Shown piece by piece: positions 22,009-31,984 of a stretch of 64,000 bases of DNA. Position 1 is the first letter of the stretch. The number at the start of each line of letters is the position of its first letter. Both the position numbers and the translations under genes were made by a program. Origin of the DNA: an uncultured Bacteroidales bacterium (GTDB lineage: Bacteria > Bacteroidota > Bacteroidia > Bacteroidales > Muribaculaceae); contig UQDU01000005.1 of NCBI GenBank assembly GCA_900539915.1, positions 1-64,000 on the forward strand, in the 5' to 3' direction. Below the pieces are notes generated by a model. The model did no database searches. It was given only the letters and a program-made list of their open reading frames with translations, and was not told the origin of the DNA.

Positions 22009-24931
22009 CTTGCTTATCTTCCTCAATGCCTCGGCCTATGATTTCGAGGTCGATGGAATTCAGTACAGGATAGATTCCATGACTGACAGAACCTGTATGA
22101 TAGAAAAGGTTACAGATCTCGCCGGTAATGTGGTTAAGATCTCACCCAAAGTAACCTATCGAGACCGTGAGTTTGACATCATCGGATTGGATGCCGGTTG
22201 TCTCAGTCCCACAGTTACCAGTATAGACATCCGTGAATTAAACTTATCGTCACTTCCAGAAAACTCCTTTAAAGAGTCCAACCTAACAGATGCCTATCTC
22301 CCAAACACGCTTAAATCAACTGGGATTGGAGTTTTCAGTGGGTGTAAATCCCTACAGTACATTGAATTGCCCTCGCAGCTTGAGTCTATTGATGACGACG
22401 CATTTAGGAAGTGTGAAGCCCTGCAATCCGTTAAATTACCCCTGCAGCTTAAAAGCATTGGTAAATCTGCGTTCTATTGGAATGAGTCCTTAAAGGAAAT
22501 AAAAATACCCCCTTATGTAGAATCGATAAAGGATGGTGCATTCTGTCGGTGCACTGCTTTAAAGAGAATCATATTAGAAGGAGCTGAAGACTCTCCCAAA
22601 ATACAATTGCTGGCATACCATTATTATAATCTCTATTCCTTTGATAATAATCAAGCTGAGAGTATTGAAATAAATAGAGATATCGATTGGAACAACAAAA
22701 GAGATGATTATTCGACGATATTTGGGTCACCAGAAGTTTTGAGAATTGGACAATTTGTTACGGCTTTACCAGACAGAGCAATTGATATGCACGATTCCTA
22801 CGGCTTCAAAGTGCAAGAATTGTATATTCTGGATCGCAAAACATGCTTAAATCTATCTGATTATTTCAGTTGTGCTGTAGAGTATTTATACCTCGGGGGA
22901 AATGTAGAAGGATTTCATGTTAAAACCCCAAAAGTCGATTTTGGTGAAAATGTCACGTCTTTGCCAGCGGGATTCTTTTCAGGAAGCCCATTTAAATCTG
23001 TAATACTTCCTCAGAGCATTGAATCTATTGGTGAGAGCTGTTTCGAAAATTGTAACAACCTGAATTCAATTGAATTACCTGACCAACTATTTTCTATAAG
23101 TGAATCTTGCTTTGCTGGATGTACCACTCTCAAGGCTATTACAATTGGGAAATGGGTTTCTAATATTGGAGCTAACGCTTTTGCAAATGTAAATTTGCAA
23201 GATATAGTATGTCTGGCTGCAACTCCGCCATTCGCAGATGTTTCTACATTCTCTAATAAAACATATCTGGATGCCACATTGGCAGTTCCTGATGAGTCTC
23301 TGTCAAGTTACAGAGATAATGCAACGTGGTGTAATTTCTTTGATATAAAGAGCCTCTCTCCTGTCATAGGTATGCAATTTGATCCGTCTTCGATATCGTT
23401 GGAAAAGGGAACATCGGGCCAGCTCGAATTAAAGTATCAACTTAAAGACCCTAATGGGTATCCGCTTGTGGATTTTGATTTGATATGGGAGTCGAGCATT
23501 CCGCAGATTGCGCAAATATCTTCGAGCGGTGAGGTGACGGCTATAGAGCCTGGTGACTGTATTGTTTCAGTGCATTCATCGTTTGATCCATCGCTCAGTA
23601 GCACCTGCAATGTAAGAGTCACACCGGAAATCCCGAATCCTTTTGTAGTTGACGGCATAAAATATAATAAAATCGGCGGTTATGATGTAGAAGTAATAGC
23701 CAATGATTATAGCGGAGACATCGCCATCCCTAACAGCGTAGCTTATAATGGCGTGGAACTGAATGTGGTAGGGATTGATAAGGATGCATTCTCAAAATGC
23801 AAAGACCTGCGCAGCCTGGTGATTCCTGGAAGCATCGATGCTCTGGCTGATAACTTATTGACAGGCTGCACATCCCTTACGACACTGGTGATAAATGAGA
23901 GCGATAAGCCTCTCAGTCTCGGACATAATACAGACCTTAACTTGGGCGATATTATACCATTCCCTAATCCATCGACTGTCGACGAACGTCGCACTGGATT
24001 CAGAAACGGATATTACAATGGCTTATTCTATGGACTGCCCATAGAGCATCTTGTAATCAATCGAAATATAGAACTCCCGAAATATTATGAGCGTACTCGT
24101 GGGTACGCTTCAGGCAACTATGAAACCGTCTGGAATGACATTATATATTTTCCGCCGTTCTCTCAATTGTCAAAATTGAAATCGGTAGAAATCGGAGAGA
24201 AGGTGAGAGCAATATGTTGCAATCGTAATAATGTGGTTGTTTCCGGTCAGTCAACGGAAATGGATTATATGAATTTCTGGAAGTGCGATAATATCGAAGT
24301 AGTTGTCTCCAATACTCCCATAGCTCCGGTTGGAGGTTGGTTTGAGCAGACAGTATATGAAAACGCTCCTCTTTTCCTGCCAAATGGCGGAGATACGTCC
24401 TATAAAGCAGATGCTTATTGGAAAAAATTCACGGACATCAGGTCTACACAGTATATCCCAGTGTCTGCTATATCGTTTGAAAAGAGCGAATTAATAATGG
24501 ACGTTGACGATTCAATGAAATTATCTCCGATTTTTAATCCTGACAACGCATCCATAAAGAAGCTGAAATGGGTTAGTTCAGCGCCTTCAATTGTGGAAGT
24601 TTCGGATGATGGCGAGATAAAGACCTCTTCTAACGAAGGTAATGCCACTATTACAGCTTATGCTTGTGACGGTAGCGGTGTATCGGCATCAATCACAGTG
24701 AGTGTTAAGGAAGGCGCAGCTACCGATGATGTCTATGCCGACTCTGAGATCAGTATAAAGATAGTAGATGGCATCATATACTTAGCTGGCGTTTCAAACC
24801 ACTCTACTGTTGAGATATATGACCTTCAAGGTCAATTGATAAAATCCTCACACGAGAATATAATAGATATTGATGCCCGGGGCGTTTTCTTCCTCAAGGT
24901 CGGTTCTTTGGTGCACAAAGTAATCCTATAG
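21968..24931 (+). CDS. BspA-like leucine-rich surface protein
   Basis: 987 residues, secreted. A signal peptide (IQRLWMIASSLLIFLNASA) is followed by a first module opening YDFEVDGIQYRI with LRR_5/BspA repeats (IPPYVESIKDGAFCRCTALK, LPDQLFSISESCFAGCTTLK) to about residue 460, and then a bacterial Ig-like (Big_2) domain. A second module opens FVVDGIKYNKI near residue 560 with shorter repeats, followed by a second Big_2 domain. The last ~70 residues (VEIYDLQGQLIKSS...GVFFLKV) look like a C-terminal sorting domain for outer-surface secretion. The gene is AT-rich and overlaps the HEPN-like gene. Confidence 0.88.
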   Translation: MKQIIQRLWMIASSLLIFLNASAYDFEVDGIQYRIDSMTDRTCMIEKVTDLAGNVVKISPKVTYRDREFDIIGLDAGCLSPTVTSIDIRELNLSSLPENSFKESNLTDAYLPNTLKSTGIGVFSGCKSLQYIELPSQLESIDDDAFRKCEALQSVKLPLQLKSIGKSAFYWNESLKEIKIPPYVESIKDGAFCRCTALKRIILEGAEDSPKIQLLAYHYYNLYSFDNNQAESIEINRDIDWNNKRDDYSTIFGSPEVLRIGQFVTALPDRAIDMHDSYGFKVQELYILDRKTCLNLSDYFSCAVEYLYLGGNVEGFHVKTPKVDFGENVTSLPAGFFSGSPFKSVILPQSIESIGESCFENCNNLNSIELPDQLFSISESCFAGCTTLKAITIGKWVSNIGANAFANVNLQDIVCLAATPPFADVSTFSNKTYLDATLAVPDESLSSYRDNATWCNFFDIKSLSPVIGMQFDPSSISLEKGTSGQLELKYQLKDPNGYPLVDFDLIWESSIPQIAQISSSGEVTAIEPGDCIVSVHSSFDPSLSSTCNVRVTPEIPNPFVVDGIKYNKIGGYDVEVIANDYSGDIAIPNSVAYNGVELNVVGIDKDAFSKCKDLRSLVIPGSIDALADNLLTGCTSLTTLVINESDKPLSLGHNTDLNLGDIIPFPNPSTVDERRTGFRNGYYNGLFYGLPIEHLVINRNIELPKYYERTRGYASGNYETVWNDIIYFPPFSQLSKLKSVEIGEKVRAICCNRNNVVVSGQSTEMDYMNFWKCDNIEVVVSNTPIAPVGGWFEQTVYENAPLFLPNGGDTSYKADAYWKKFTDIRSTQYIPVSAISFEKSELIMDVDDSMKLSPIFNPDNASIKKLKWVSSAPSIVEVSDDGEIKTSSNEGNATITAYACDGSGVSASITVSVKEGAATDDVYADSEISIKIVDGIIYLAGVSNHSTVEIYDLQGQLIKSSHENIIDIDARGVFFLKVGSLVHKVIL

Positions 24932-24998
24932 TATTCTAAATAACCATATAATAAATTATTACAGTCCGGTAAAACTTTTTTTTATCCGAGACGAAATT

Positions 24999-25033
24999 AG
25001 GGCTGATTCCATTTGCAGGAGTCAGCCCTTTAT
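24999..25033 (+). terminator. Terminator after the BspA-like gene
   Basis: Stem AGGGCTGA (24999-25006) with TCAGCCCT (25022-25029), then TTTAT. It lies 70 nt after the stop. Confidence 0.7.
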
Positions 25034-25084
25034 GGTTGCTTTGCTTTTGCCACAAAACATCTGGATTCATCCGATCGTGAGGGG

Positions 25085-25195
25085 CTATGCCACAATGCTG
25101 TTCACTTAAGCAAGTAATCATATGCTTTGACGCGCCCCTTGTGGGCGCATCTCTATTATACGCTTAATTAAACAGCATTGGGCTATGCCGCATAC
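25085..25195. repeat. Dispersed palindromic repeat cluster 3
   Basis: Contains the spacer end CAATGCTGTTCACTTAAG in reverse, then a different palindrome, GCGCCC CTTGT GGGCGC, then CGCTTAATTAAACAGCATTG in forward sense. The same palindrome and flanks occur in opposite orientation near 55,048-55,115. Lies between convergent genes. Confidence 0.75.
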
Positions 25196-25430
25196 TCATT
25201 GCGGAAGGTTTTTGCATCCGTAATTAGTCATTGCTTGAAGAAAATCAGGTTATTGCTTTTGTATTGTTTTTCTTTTGAAAAATATATTGTATAATTCATT
25301 ATTGTAGGCGTAAAGATTGCGGTTTTTGAACGCTATCTCCCAAATCTACTAACAAAGTGCTGATTGGTTATACCATCGTCTTTTCCCACTGATGTAACTG
25401 CATTAGGGTGTCTATGCCGCCATATACAAT
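25196..25430. other. Intergenic stretch without recognised features
   Basis: AT-rich gap between repeat cluster 3 and the terminator of the amylase gene. I see no credible gene, hairpin or RNA here. Confidence 0.5.
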
Positions 25431-25459
25431 AAAAGGCCGTGCGTTGGGCACGGCCTTTT
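25431..25459 (-). terminator. Terminator after the GH13 gene, possibly bidirectional
   Basis: AAAAGGCCGTGC, a 5-nt loop, and GCACGGCCTTTT form a perfect 12-bp stem with A and T tracts on both sides, so it can work in either direction. Confidence 0.8.
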
Positions 25460-25492
25460 GTTGTGTGGTGGTATTGTGTGGGGCGGGAGGGA

Positions 25493-26935
25493 TCAGTTGT
25501 TGGTGTAGACGGCATACTGGCCGGGGGTGAGGCTTGTGGGGTATGCTGAGGTCTTGCCGGTGAATATGTCGAGGCCCTCGGTGTTGGCCGGCTTGGCTCC
25601 GGTGTATTCGATTTTGACCTCTTCGTTGCCGAGGTTGGTGAATACGGTCACTGTGCGGCCCTTGGCTGTACGCGAGAAGATGTAGAGGTCAGGGTCGGTG
25701 GTGGGGTAGCGGTCCATCTTGCCTCCGAGGACGCCGGCACGCAGAGCCGGTTCGGTGTGCTTGAGGTTGTTGAGGGTCTTGTAGAATGTGAAATATTCGT
25801 TGCGCGGTTCCCATGTCGGGGGCACATCCTTGACGAAGAACTCAAACGCGCGGTTCATGCCTGTCTCCTGGCCGGTGTAGATCAGCGGCATGCCGGGGAG
25901 GGTGTATGACAGCACGGCAAACGCGCCCTGGAGATTGCCGAGACGCTCGAACTCCGTGCCCTCCCATGAGTTGAGGTCATGGTTGGTGATCATGTTCATC
26001 AGGTATGCGTCGGTGGGAAAATCCTTGGCCTGGGCGGCGAGCAGGGAGTCGATGGCCACAGCTGTGGTAGCCGGGAATTTACGCGGTTCCTTGTCGTTGG
26101 GACCTACGAATGTGTACTGGCCGGAGGTGGCGGCGATGGCGCTGAATAGGTCTTTCATCGGCCAGTTATAGGCCATGTCGAAGCACTTCTCTTCAAGCTC
26201 GGGTTCTGAAGCCTCGGCGAGCATGAACACTTCGGGATTGACCTTTTCAAGTTCCTTGCGTGCTTCGTTCCAGAAGTCGGTGGGCACTTCCATGGCCACG
26301 TCGCAGCGGAAGCCGTCGACGCCCATATCCTTGAGCCAATACTGCATGGCATCGATCATGCCCTTGCGCATCTCGGGATTGGAGTAGTCGAAAGCGTAGA
26401 CGTCAGTCCAGTCAAACGGGCCGAACATCTCGCCCTTTTCGTTGCGCTCATACCAGTCGGGGTGTTCGGTAACCCAGGCGTTGTCGCAGCCGGAGTGGTT
26501 GGGCACCCAGTCAAGTATCACCTTGAAGCCCATTTCGTGGGCCTTGTCTATGAAGGCTTTCATTTGTTCGGTTGTGCCGAGTTCGGGATTGACAGCCTTG
26601 TAATCCTTGACAGCATAGTAGCTGCCGAGACCTCCCTTGCGGTTGACCTCGGAAATCGGATGGATAGGCATCATCCACAGGATGTCGACACCGAGGTCCT
26701 TGAGTCGGGGGAGTTCCTTCTCCACGCCGGCAATCTTGCCGCTGTCGGAGAACTGGCGCCAGTTGACCTCATAGATGACCGCATTGCGGGTCCAGTCGGG
26801 GTGCACGACTTCTGTAAATGTGCTGTCACGCACGATTACATCTTCATCGTCGGCCGAAGCCTTGGCCTTGTTGCACGATGTCAGACCCATAGCCAGGGTC
26901 GCACCTGCAAGCAGCATTGCAAATAAGTGTTTCAT
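25493..26935 (-). CDS. GH13 alpha-amylase family lipoprotein
   Basis: Predicted cell-envelope lipoprotein that hydrolyses alpha-glucans. The signal peptide ends in the lipobox GLTSC (Cys21). The catalytic barrel starts with AVIYEVNWRQFS; conserved GH13 regions are VILDWVPNHSG (region I), GFRCDVAMEVP with the nucleophile Asp (region II), VFMLAEASE with the acid/base Glu (region III) and MITNHDLNS with the transition-state Asp (region IV). A C-terminal beta domain (KGRTVTVFTNLGNEEVKIEY) closes it. 480 residues. It is not next to SusC/SusD genes, so it is not part of a visible starch locus. Confidence 0.92.
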   Translation of the reverse strand: MKHLFAMLLAGATLAMGLTSCNKAKASADDEDVIVRDSTFTEVVHPDWTRNAVIYEVNWRQFSDSGKIAGVEKELPRLKDLGVDILWMMPIHPISEVNRKGGLGSYYAVKDYKAVNPELGTTEQMKAFIDKAHEMGFKVILDWVPNHSGCDNAWVTEHPDWYERNEKGEMFGPFDWTDVYAFDYSNPEMRKGMIDAMQYWLKDMGVDGFRCDVAMEVPTDFWNEARKELEKVNPEVFMLAEASEPELEEKCFDMAYNWPMKDLFSAIAATSGQYTFVGPNDKEPRKFPATTAVAIDSLLAAQAKDFPTDAYLMNMITNHDLNSWEGTEFERLGNLQGAFAVLSYTLPGMPLIYTGQETGMNRAFEFFVKDVPPTWEPRNEYFTFYKTLNNLKHTEPALRAGVLGGKMDRYPTTDPDLYIFSRTAKGRTVTVFTNLGNEEVKIEYTGAKPANTEGLDIFTGKTSAYPTSLTPGQYAVYTNN

Positions 26936-27032
26936 AAGAGATGAATGGTTTTAGAAAAAAAGTGAATGATTATTACAAGGACATGACATATTGCATGCCG
27001 TCAGTTGCAGCTGTAACTATCGGAATCTGTGA

Positions 27033-28094
27033 TTACTTCCTGGTGAAGAAGGAGTCGAAATAGTCAATCTTCATGGCGCGGCGCACTTCGGCGAGGGTTT
27101 CGCCGGCTGTGGCACGTGCATCCTGAGTGCCTTTGTATAGGATGTCGGCCACGTCGTCGAGATGCTGCTCCCAGTAGGCACGACGCTCGCGTATCGGAGC
27201 CAGCAGTTCGTCAAGTATGGCGAAGATGAACTTCTTGACAGTGCCGTCGCCGAGGCCGCCGCGCGTATAGTGGGCTTTCAGTTCATCAAGGCTGGCGTAA
27301 TCGGGCAGGTAACGCTCGAAGTGCTCGGGACGGCAGAAAGCATCAAGGTATATGAAAGGTATGTTGCCCTCGAGGTGGCCGGGGTCTTCGATGTTGAGGT
27401 GCTGGGGGTCGGTGTACATGCTGTTGACCTTCTTTTTCAGCTCCTTGGTGGTATCGGAGAGGTAGATGCAGTTGCCGAGGCTCTTGCTCATCTTGGCCTT
27501 GCCGTCGGTGCCCGGGAGGCGGCAGCATGTGGCGTTTTCGGGGAGCACGATTTCGGGCTCCACGAGCACGGGGCCGTAGACATGGTTGAAGCGGTTGACT
27601 ATCTCGCGTGTCAGCTCTATCATGGGAGCCTGGTCCTCGCCCACGGGGACGGTCGTGGCCTTGAAGGCTGTGATGTCAGCGGCCTGGCTTACGGGATAGC
27701 AGAAGAATCCGAGGGGTATGTTGGCCTCGAAATTGCGCATCTTGATTTCGGTCTTGACCGTGGGGTTGCGCTGCACGCGGCTGACAGTCACGAGGTTCAT
27801 GTAGTAGAACATCAGTTCGGTCAGCTCGGTCACCATCGACTGGATGAAGATGGTGGTCTTCGTGGGGTCGATGCCTACCGAAAGGTAGTCGAGAGCCACA
27901 TTGAGTATGTTGTCGCGCACCTTCTCGGGGTTGTCGGCATTGTCGGTGAGAGCCTGAGCGTCGGCTATCATCACATATATCTTGTCAAATTCGCCCGATT
28001 CCTGCAGCGAGACGCGGCGCATCAGCGACCCTACATAGTGGCCGAGGTGCAGACGTCCCGTGGGACGGTCGCCGGTAAGGATTATTTTCTTCAT
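27033..28094 (-). CDS. trpS: Tryptophanyl-tRNA synthetase
   Basis: Charges tRNA-Trp with tryptophan; class I synthetase, about 353 residues. The HIGH-like motif is TGRLHLGHYVGS near the N-terminus, and KMSKS is exact in KAKMSKSLGN. DRPTGR and the YCYPVSQAADITAF region match the substrate pocket. ATG 28094 (MKKIILTGDRPTG) is preferred to the in-frame start at 28139, which adds 15 residues unlike the family and overlaps the upstream gene. It lies 41 nt downstream of the polyprenyl synthase and is probably co-transcribed. Confidence 0.95.
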   Translation of the reverse strand: MKKIILTGDRPTGRLHLGHYVGSLMRRVSLQESGEFDKIYVMIADAQALTDNADNPEKVRDNILNVALDYLSVGIDPTKTTIFIQSMVTELTELMFYYMNLVTVSRVQRNPTVKTEIKMRNFEANIPLGFFCYPVSQAADITAFKATTVPVGEDQAPMIELTREIVNRFNHVYGPVLVEPEIVLPENATCCRLPGTDGKAKMSKSLGNCIYLSDTTKELKKKVNSMYTDPQHLNIEDPGHLEGNIPFIYLDAFCRPEHFERYLPDYASLDELKAHYTRGGLGDGTVKKFIFAILDELLAPIRERRAYWEQHLDDVADILYKGTQDARATAGETLAEVRRAMKIDYFDSFFTRK

Positions 28095-28135
28095 GGGGAA
28101 TACGGTATTGTTGGGGATATTCCACCGGCCGACAA

Positions 28136-29122
28136 TCAATAGTCGCGGTGGATGATGTAGTCAAAGATTGAGACAAACGCCTTGACCGAGTCGTCATCGC
28201 CTGAAAACACAGAGGTCAGGGCGGCCACAGCTTCATCGCGCAGACGCTCCATGGAGGCGTAGGCATATTCGATGCCTCCGGCACCCTTGGCGAAATCTAT
28301 GAGCGTGCCTATCTCGGATTCGTCCAGCTCCTCTTTGCCGCAGAGAGCCGTCATGGCTTCATGGCGAGGGTCTGACTCTACCGACAGGGCATAGAGCAAC
28401 GGCAGGGTCACCTTGCCCTCGCGCAGGTCGTTGCCGGTGGGCTTGCCGATGCGCGGGTCATCGAAATAGTCGAAAATGTCGTCCTTAATCTGGAAGCAGC
28501 GGCCCAACGATTCGGCAAATCCGCGGAGAGCCTCGAGACGCGCGTCATCTTCCTTGATGCCTACGGCGTAAGCGCCCATCTCCACGCATGCCACAAACAG
28601 TGACGCGGTCTTGCGTGAGATGACCTCGTAATAGGCGTCCTCGGTCAGGCGATGGAAACGCGCATTGTAGATCTGGTCTATTTCGCCGAGCGAAAGCAGT
28701 TTGCCGAGACGCGCTATGGTATTGACGATGCGAATGTCGCCTGTCGCGAGAGCCTGTTGCAGGGCCGAACTTACGAAGAAGTCGCCCACGAGCACAGCTA
28801 TGTGGTTGTCCCAGATGCTGTTGATGGTAGGGAGGCCGCGACGGCGGTCGGTATCGTCTACCACGTCGTCGTGTATCAGCGAGGCGTTGTGAAGCATCTC
28901 CACCGCCGCGCCTGCCTTTATGACGTCGTCATTGATGCCTCCGAGGAGGCGTGCCGACAGGAGCACGAGTATGGGGCGGATCTGCTTCCCTTTTGTCTTA
29001 AGATAGCCCTCGACTACCTTGTTCATAAGCGCATTGGATGACATCAACGCCTCGTGGATACGGGCGTTGAGAAGGTCCAGCGGGTCGGCGATTGTCGCCT
29101 GAATTGATTCTAAAGGGTTCAT
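28136..29122 (-). CDS. Polyprenyl diphosphate synthase
   Basis: Chain-elongating trans-prenyltransferase (octaprenyl/heptaprenyl type) that makes the quinone side chain from IPP; about 328 residues. The first Asp-rich motif is LIHDDVVDDTDRRRG (D-D-x-x-D), the second is FQIKDDIFDYFDD, and KGKQIRPILVLL is the IPP-binding N-terminal segment. ATG 29122 is used, as the frame before it begins with TTG. Divergent from polA across an 81-bp gap, and the first gene of a two-gene unit with trpS. Confidence 0.92.
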   Translation of the reverse strand: MNPLESIQATIADPLDLLNARIHEALMSSNALMNKVVEGYLKTKGKQIRPILVLLSARLLGGINDDVIKAGAAVEMLHNASLIHDDVVDDTDRRRGLPTINSIWDNHIAVLVGDFFVSSALQQALATGDIRIVNTIARLGKLLSLGEIDQIYNARFHRLTEDAYYEVISRKTASLFVACVEMGAYAVGIKEDDARLEALRGFAESLGRCFQIKDDIFDYFDDPRIGKPTGNDLREGKVTLPLLYALSVESDPRHEAMTALCGKEELDESEIGTLIDFAKGAGGIEYAYASMERLRDEAVAALTSVFSGDDDSVKAFVSIFDYIIHRDY

Positions 29123-29190
29123 CAAGGCTATTTTTCAGCACAAAATTACAAAAAACTTGCTAAAGCTCTGAAAAATGGGCGGATATTTTA

Positions 29191-29198
29191 TATTTTTG
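29191..29198 (+). promoter_or_regulatory. -7 element for polA (TATTTTTG)
   Basis: TATTTTTG fits TAnnTTTG and ends only 5 nt before the polA ATG, so the transcript would start at or next to the start codon. Confidence 0.5.
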
Positions 29199-29203
29199 CC
29201 TGT

Positions 29204-31975
29204 ATGGAAAATAAAAAGCTGTTTCTGCTTGACGCATTCGCGCTCATATACCGTGCCTACTATGCACTGATACGCGCTCCGCGCATCACCTCCAAAGGTC
29301 TCAACACGTCGGCCATATTCGGTTTCTGCAATACGCTCGACGAAGTGCTCCGCAAGGAGAACCCCACACACATAGCCGTGTGCTTCGACCCCCCCGGTCC
29401 CACCTTCCGCCACGAGATGTATGACCAGTACAAGGCCGGACGTGAGGCGCAGCCCGAGGACATCACCCGTGCCATCCCCTATATCAAGCGCATTATCGCG
29501 GCCTATAACATCCCGGTCATAGAGGTAGACGGCTATGAGGCCGACGATGTGATAGGCACGCTCAGCCGCATAGCCGAGGCAAAGGGGTATGACACCTACA
29601 TGATGACCCCCGACAAAGACTACGGCCAGCTGGTGACCGACCATGTGTGGATGTACCGCCCGTCGCTCCGCGGCGAGGGATTCGAGATACGCGGTCCCAA
29701 GGAAATCTGCGAACGTTACGGCATCGAGAACCCCCTGCAGGTGATAGACCTCCTGGCTCTGGAGGGCGACGCCTCCGACAATATCCCCGGATGTCCAGGC
29801 GTGGGCGAAAAAACGGCCCAGAAACTCATTGCCACCTACCATTCGGTGGAAAACATGCTCTCACAGGCCGACGACATCGCCGGAGCCATGGGGCGCAAAG
29901 TGCGTGACAATGCCGAGCAGATACGTTTTTCCAAGGCACTGGCCACCATCAAGACCGATGTGCCGCTCGACATAGACATAGACGCGCTGGTGCGCGCTCC
30001 CGAGGATGCGGACGCGCTCGCAGAGGTGTACAAGGAGCTGGAGTTCCGCACCTTCCTCAAGCGCCTCAGTGACCGCCTGACCACAACGCCGAAGTCCGAA
30101 AAGCCCAAAGAGGGCGACATGGGGTCGCTGTTTGACGTGGACGGTTCAGCTGACGCCGCATCGGAAGTGCTCCCTGCCGGCGATACCCTCGCTGATATTC
30201 CCCACCGCTTCACCATGCTTACTGATATGAATCAGGTGGCCGAACTGGTGCAACGCGCCGCCAAGGAGGAGCGCATAGGAGTGGATTTCTATTCTCTGGG
30301 TGACCAGCCCATGACGGCTCAGTGGCGCGGACTGTCCGTAGCTTTCTCAAGCGGTGACTGCTTCTACATACCTGTCAGCGAAGGAAAGTCCCGGGCCGAA
30401 CTGATTAGTGTGCTCGAGCCACTCTTCGGCCAGGGGACGGTGACGGTGGTAAGCCATGACGTGAAGTCAGCCTACCTGCTGCTCAAGCGCGAGGGCATAG
30501 ACTGGGGGACGGCCTATTTTGACACTTCGGTCACCCACTATATCCTTGAGCCCGAGACAGGACACCGTCTGTCCAACGTGGCGGCTCGGTATCTCAACTA
30601 TATCACCATAGATTACGCTGACAATGTCCGTTCGTTGCGCCGGAATAAATATATGGCGGAGGATGCTGCATGCGAGCTGTTCTGCGAGGGCGCGCTGACG
30701 GCTCTGCGCCTCTATGAGCCACTCAAAGGGGAAATCATCAGCCGCGACCAGCTCCCTCTGCTCGATGACATAGAGCTGCCACTGATCCGGGTGCTCGCCG
30801 AAATGGAGTGGACCGGCGCACGTATCAATGTCGAGGAGCTTCACGAGCTGTCTCGCCGCTATACCGCCCAGCTCAACGAGATGGAGGAGGAGGCATACCG
30901 CATGGCCGGACACAAATTCAATATAGCCAGCCCCATGCAGGTAGGCGAGATACTGTTCGGGGAGATGAAGATCGATTCGTCGGCCAAGAAGACCAAGCGC
31001 GGAGCCTACAGCACTACCGAGGAAATCCTGGAGAAATACCGCTATACGGTCCCCTTGGTTGACCTTATACTGAAGATTCGCGCCCTGCGCAAACTGCTCG
31101 TAACGTATATAGACGCGCTGCCACAGCTCGTCAACCCCGTCACCGGAAAAATCCACACGACCTATAACCAGACTGTCACCGCTACCGGGCGCATATCATC
31201 GGCCAACCCCAATCTCCAGAACATCCCCATCCGCTCCGATGACGGACGCGAGATACGCAAGGCATTCATAGCCGACCCGGGATGCCTCTTTATGAGCGCG
31301 GACTACTCCCAGATAGAGCTGCGCCTGATGGCCGACATGTCGGGCGACCCCGACATGCTCCGCGCATTCAACGACGGCGAGGATATCCACCGTTCCACTG
31401 CTGCCAAGGTCTACTCGGTGCCTATCGACGAGGTCACTGACAACATGCGCCGCAACGCCAAGACTGCCAACTTCGGCATCATCTACGGCATATCGGCCTT
31501 CGGCCTGTCGGAGCGGTTAGGCATACCGCGCTCCGAGGCCAAGCAGCTCATTGACGGTTATTTCGCCAGCTATCCCCACATACGTGAATACATCGACAAG
31601 CAGATAGAGGGCGCCAAAGACCGCGGATTCGTCACCACCCTCATGGGGCGCAAACGTTACCTGCCCGACATCAATTCGCGCAACTCGGTGGTGCGTAGCT
31701 ACGCCGAGCGCAATGCCGTCAACGCTCCCCTGCAGGGGTCGGCTGCCGACATCATCAAGCTGGCCATGATTAATGTCTACCGCCACATCGAGGAAGCCGG
31801 ACTCCGCTCGCGCATGATAATGCAGGTCCACGACGAACTCATATTCAACGTAGTCCCCGACGAGCTCCCACGCCTCCAGCAGATAGTCACCACCGACATG
31901 TCCGACGCCTACCGCGGCCGCGTCCCCCTTGAAGTCTCCTGCGGCGTAGGCACCAACTGGCTCGAAGCCCACTGA
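29204..31975 (+). CDS. polA: DNA polymerase I
   Basis: Replication and repair polymerase, 923 residues. The N-terminal 5'-3' exonuclease (LLDAFALIYRAYYAL, then YEADDVIGTLSRIAEA, MTPDKDYGQLV, GDASDNIPGCPGVGEKTA) is intact. The middle 3'-5' exonuclease-like domain has lost key acids: motif I reads GVDFYSLGDQ instead of a DTE core. The C-terminal polymerase domain is intact, with motif A SADYSQIELRLMA, motif B RRNAKTANFGIIYG, and motif C MQVHDELIF. Pol I lacking proofreading is known in several bacteria. The start is ATG 29204, close behind the promoter. Confidence 0.96.
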   Translation: MENKKLFLLDAFALIYRAYYALIRAPRITSKGLNTSAIFGFCNTLDEVLRKENPTHIAVCFDPPGPTFRHEMYDQYKAGREAQPEDITRAIPYIKRIIAAYNIPVIEVDGYEADDVIGTLSRIAEAKGYDTYMMTPDKDYGQLVTDHVWMYRPSLRGEGFEIRGPKEICERYGIENPLQVIDLLALEGDASDNIPGCPGVGEKTAQKLIATYHSVENMLSQADDIAGAMGRKVRDNAEQIRFSKALATIKTDVPLDIDIDALVRAPEDADALAEVYKELEFRTFLKRLSDRLTTTPKSEKPKEGDMGSLFDVDGSADAASEVLPAGDTLADIPHRFTMLTDMNQVAELVQRAAKEERIGVDFYSLGDQPMTAQWRGLSVAFSSGDCFYIPVSEGKSRAELISVLEPLFGQGTVTVVSHDVKSAYLLLKREGIDWGTAYFDTSVTHYILEPETGHRLSNVAARYLNYITIDYADNVRSLRRNKYMAEDAACELFCEGALTALRLYEPLKGEIISRDQLPLLDDIELPLIRVLAEMEWTGARINVEELHELSRRYTAQLNEMEEEAYRMAGHKFNIASPMQVGEILFGEMKIDSSAKKTKRGAYSTTEEILEKYRYTVPLVDLILKIRALRKLLVTYIDALPQLVNPVTGKIHTTYNQTVTATGRISSANPNLQNIPIRSDDGREIRKAFIADPGCLFMSADYSQIELRLMADMSGDPDMLRAFNDGEDIHRSTAAKVYSVPIDEVTDNMRRNAKTANFGIIYGISAFGLSERLGIPRSEAKQLIDGYFASYPHIREYIDKQIEGAKDRGFVTTLMGRKRYLPDINSRNSVVRSYAERNAVNAPLQGSAADIIKLAMINVYRHIEEAGLRSRMIMQVHDELIFNVVPDELPRLQQIVTTDMSDAYRGRVPLEVSCGVGTNWLEAH

Positions 31976-31984
31976 TCCCCCTCG

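Noticed and set aside
27162..28142. 326-codon plus-strand frame over trpS
   Set aside because: Complete overlap with a confidently identified trpS; composition is that of an antisense shadow.
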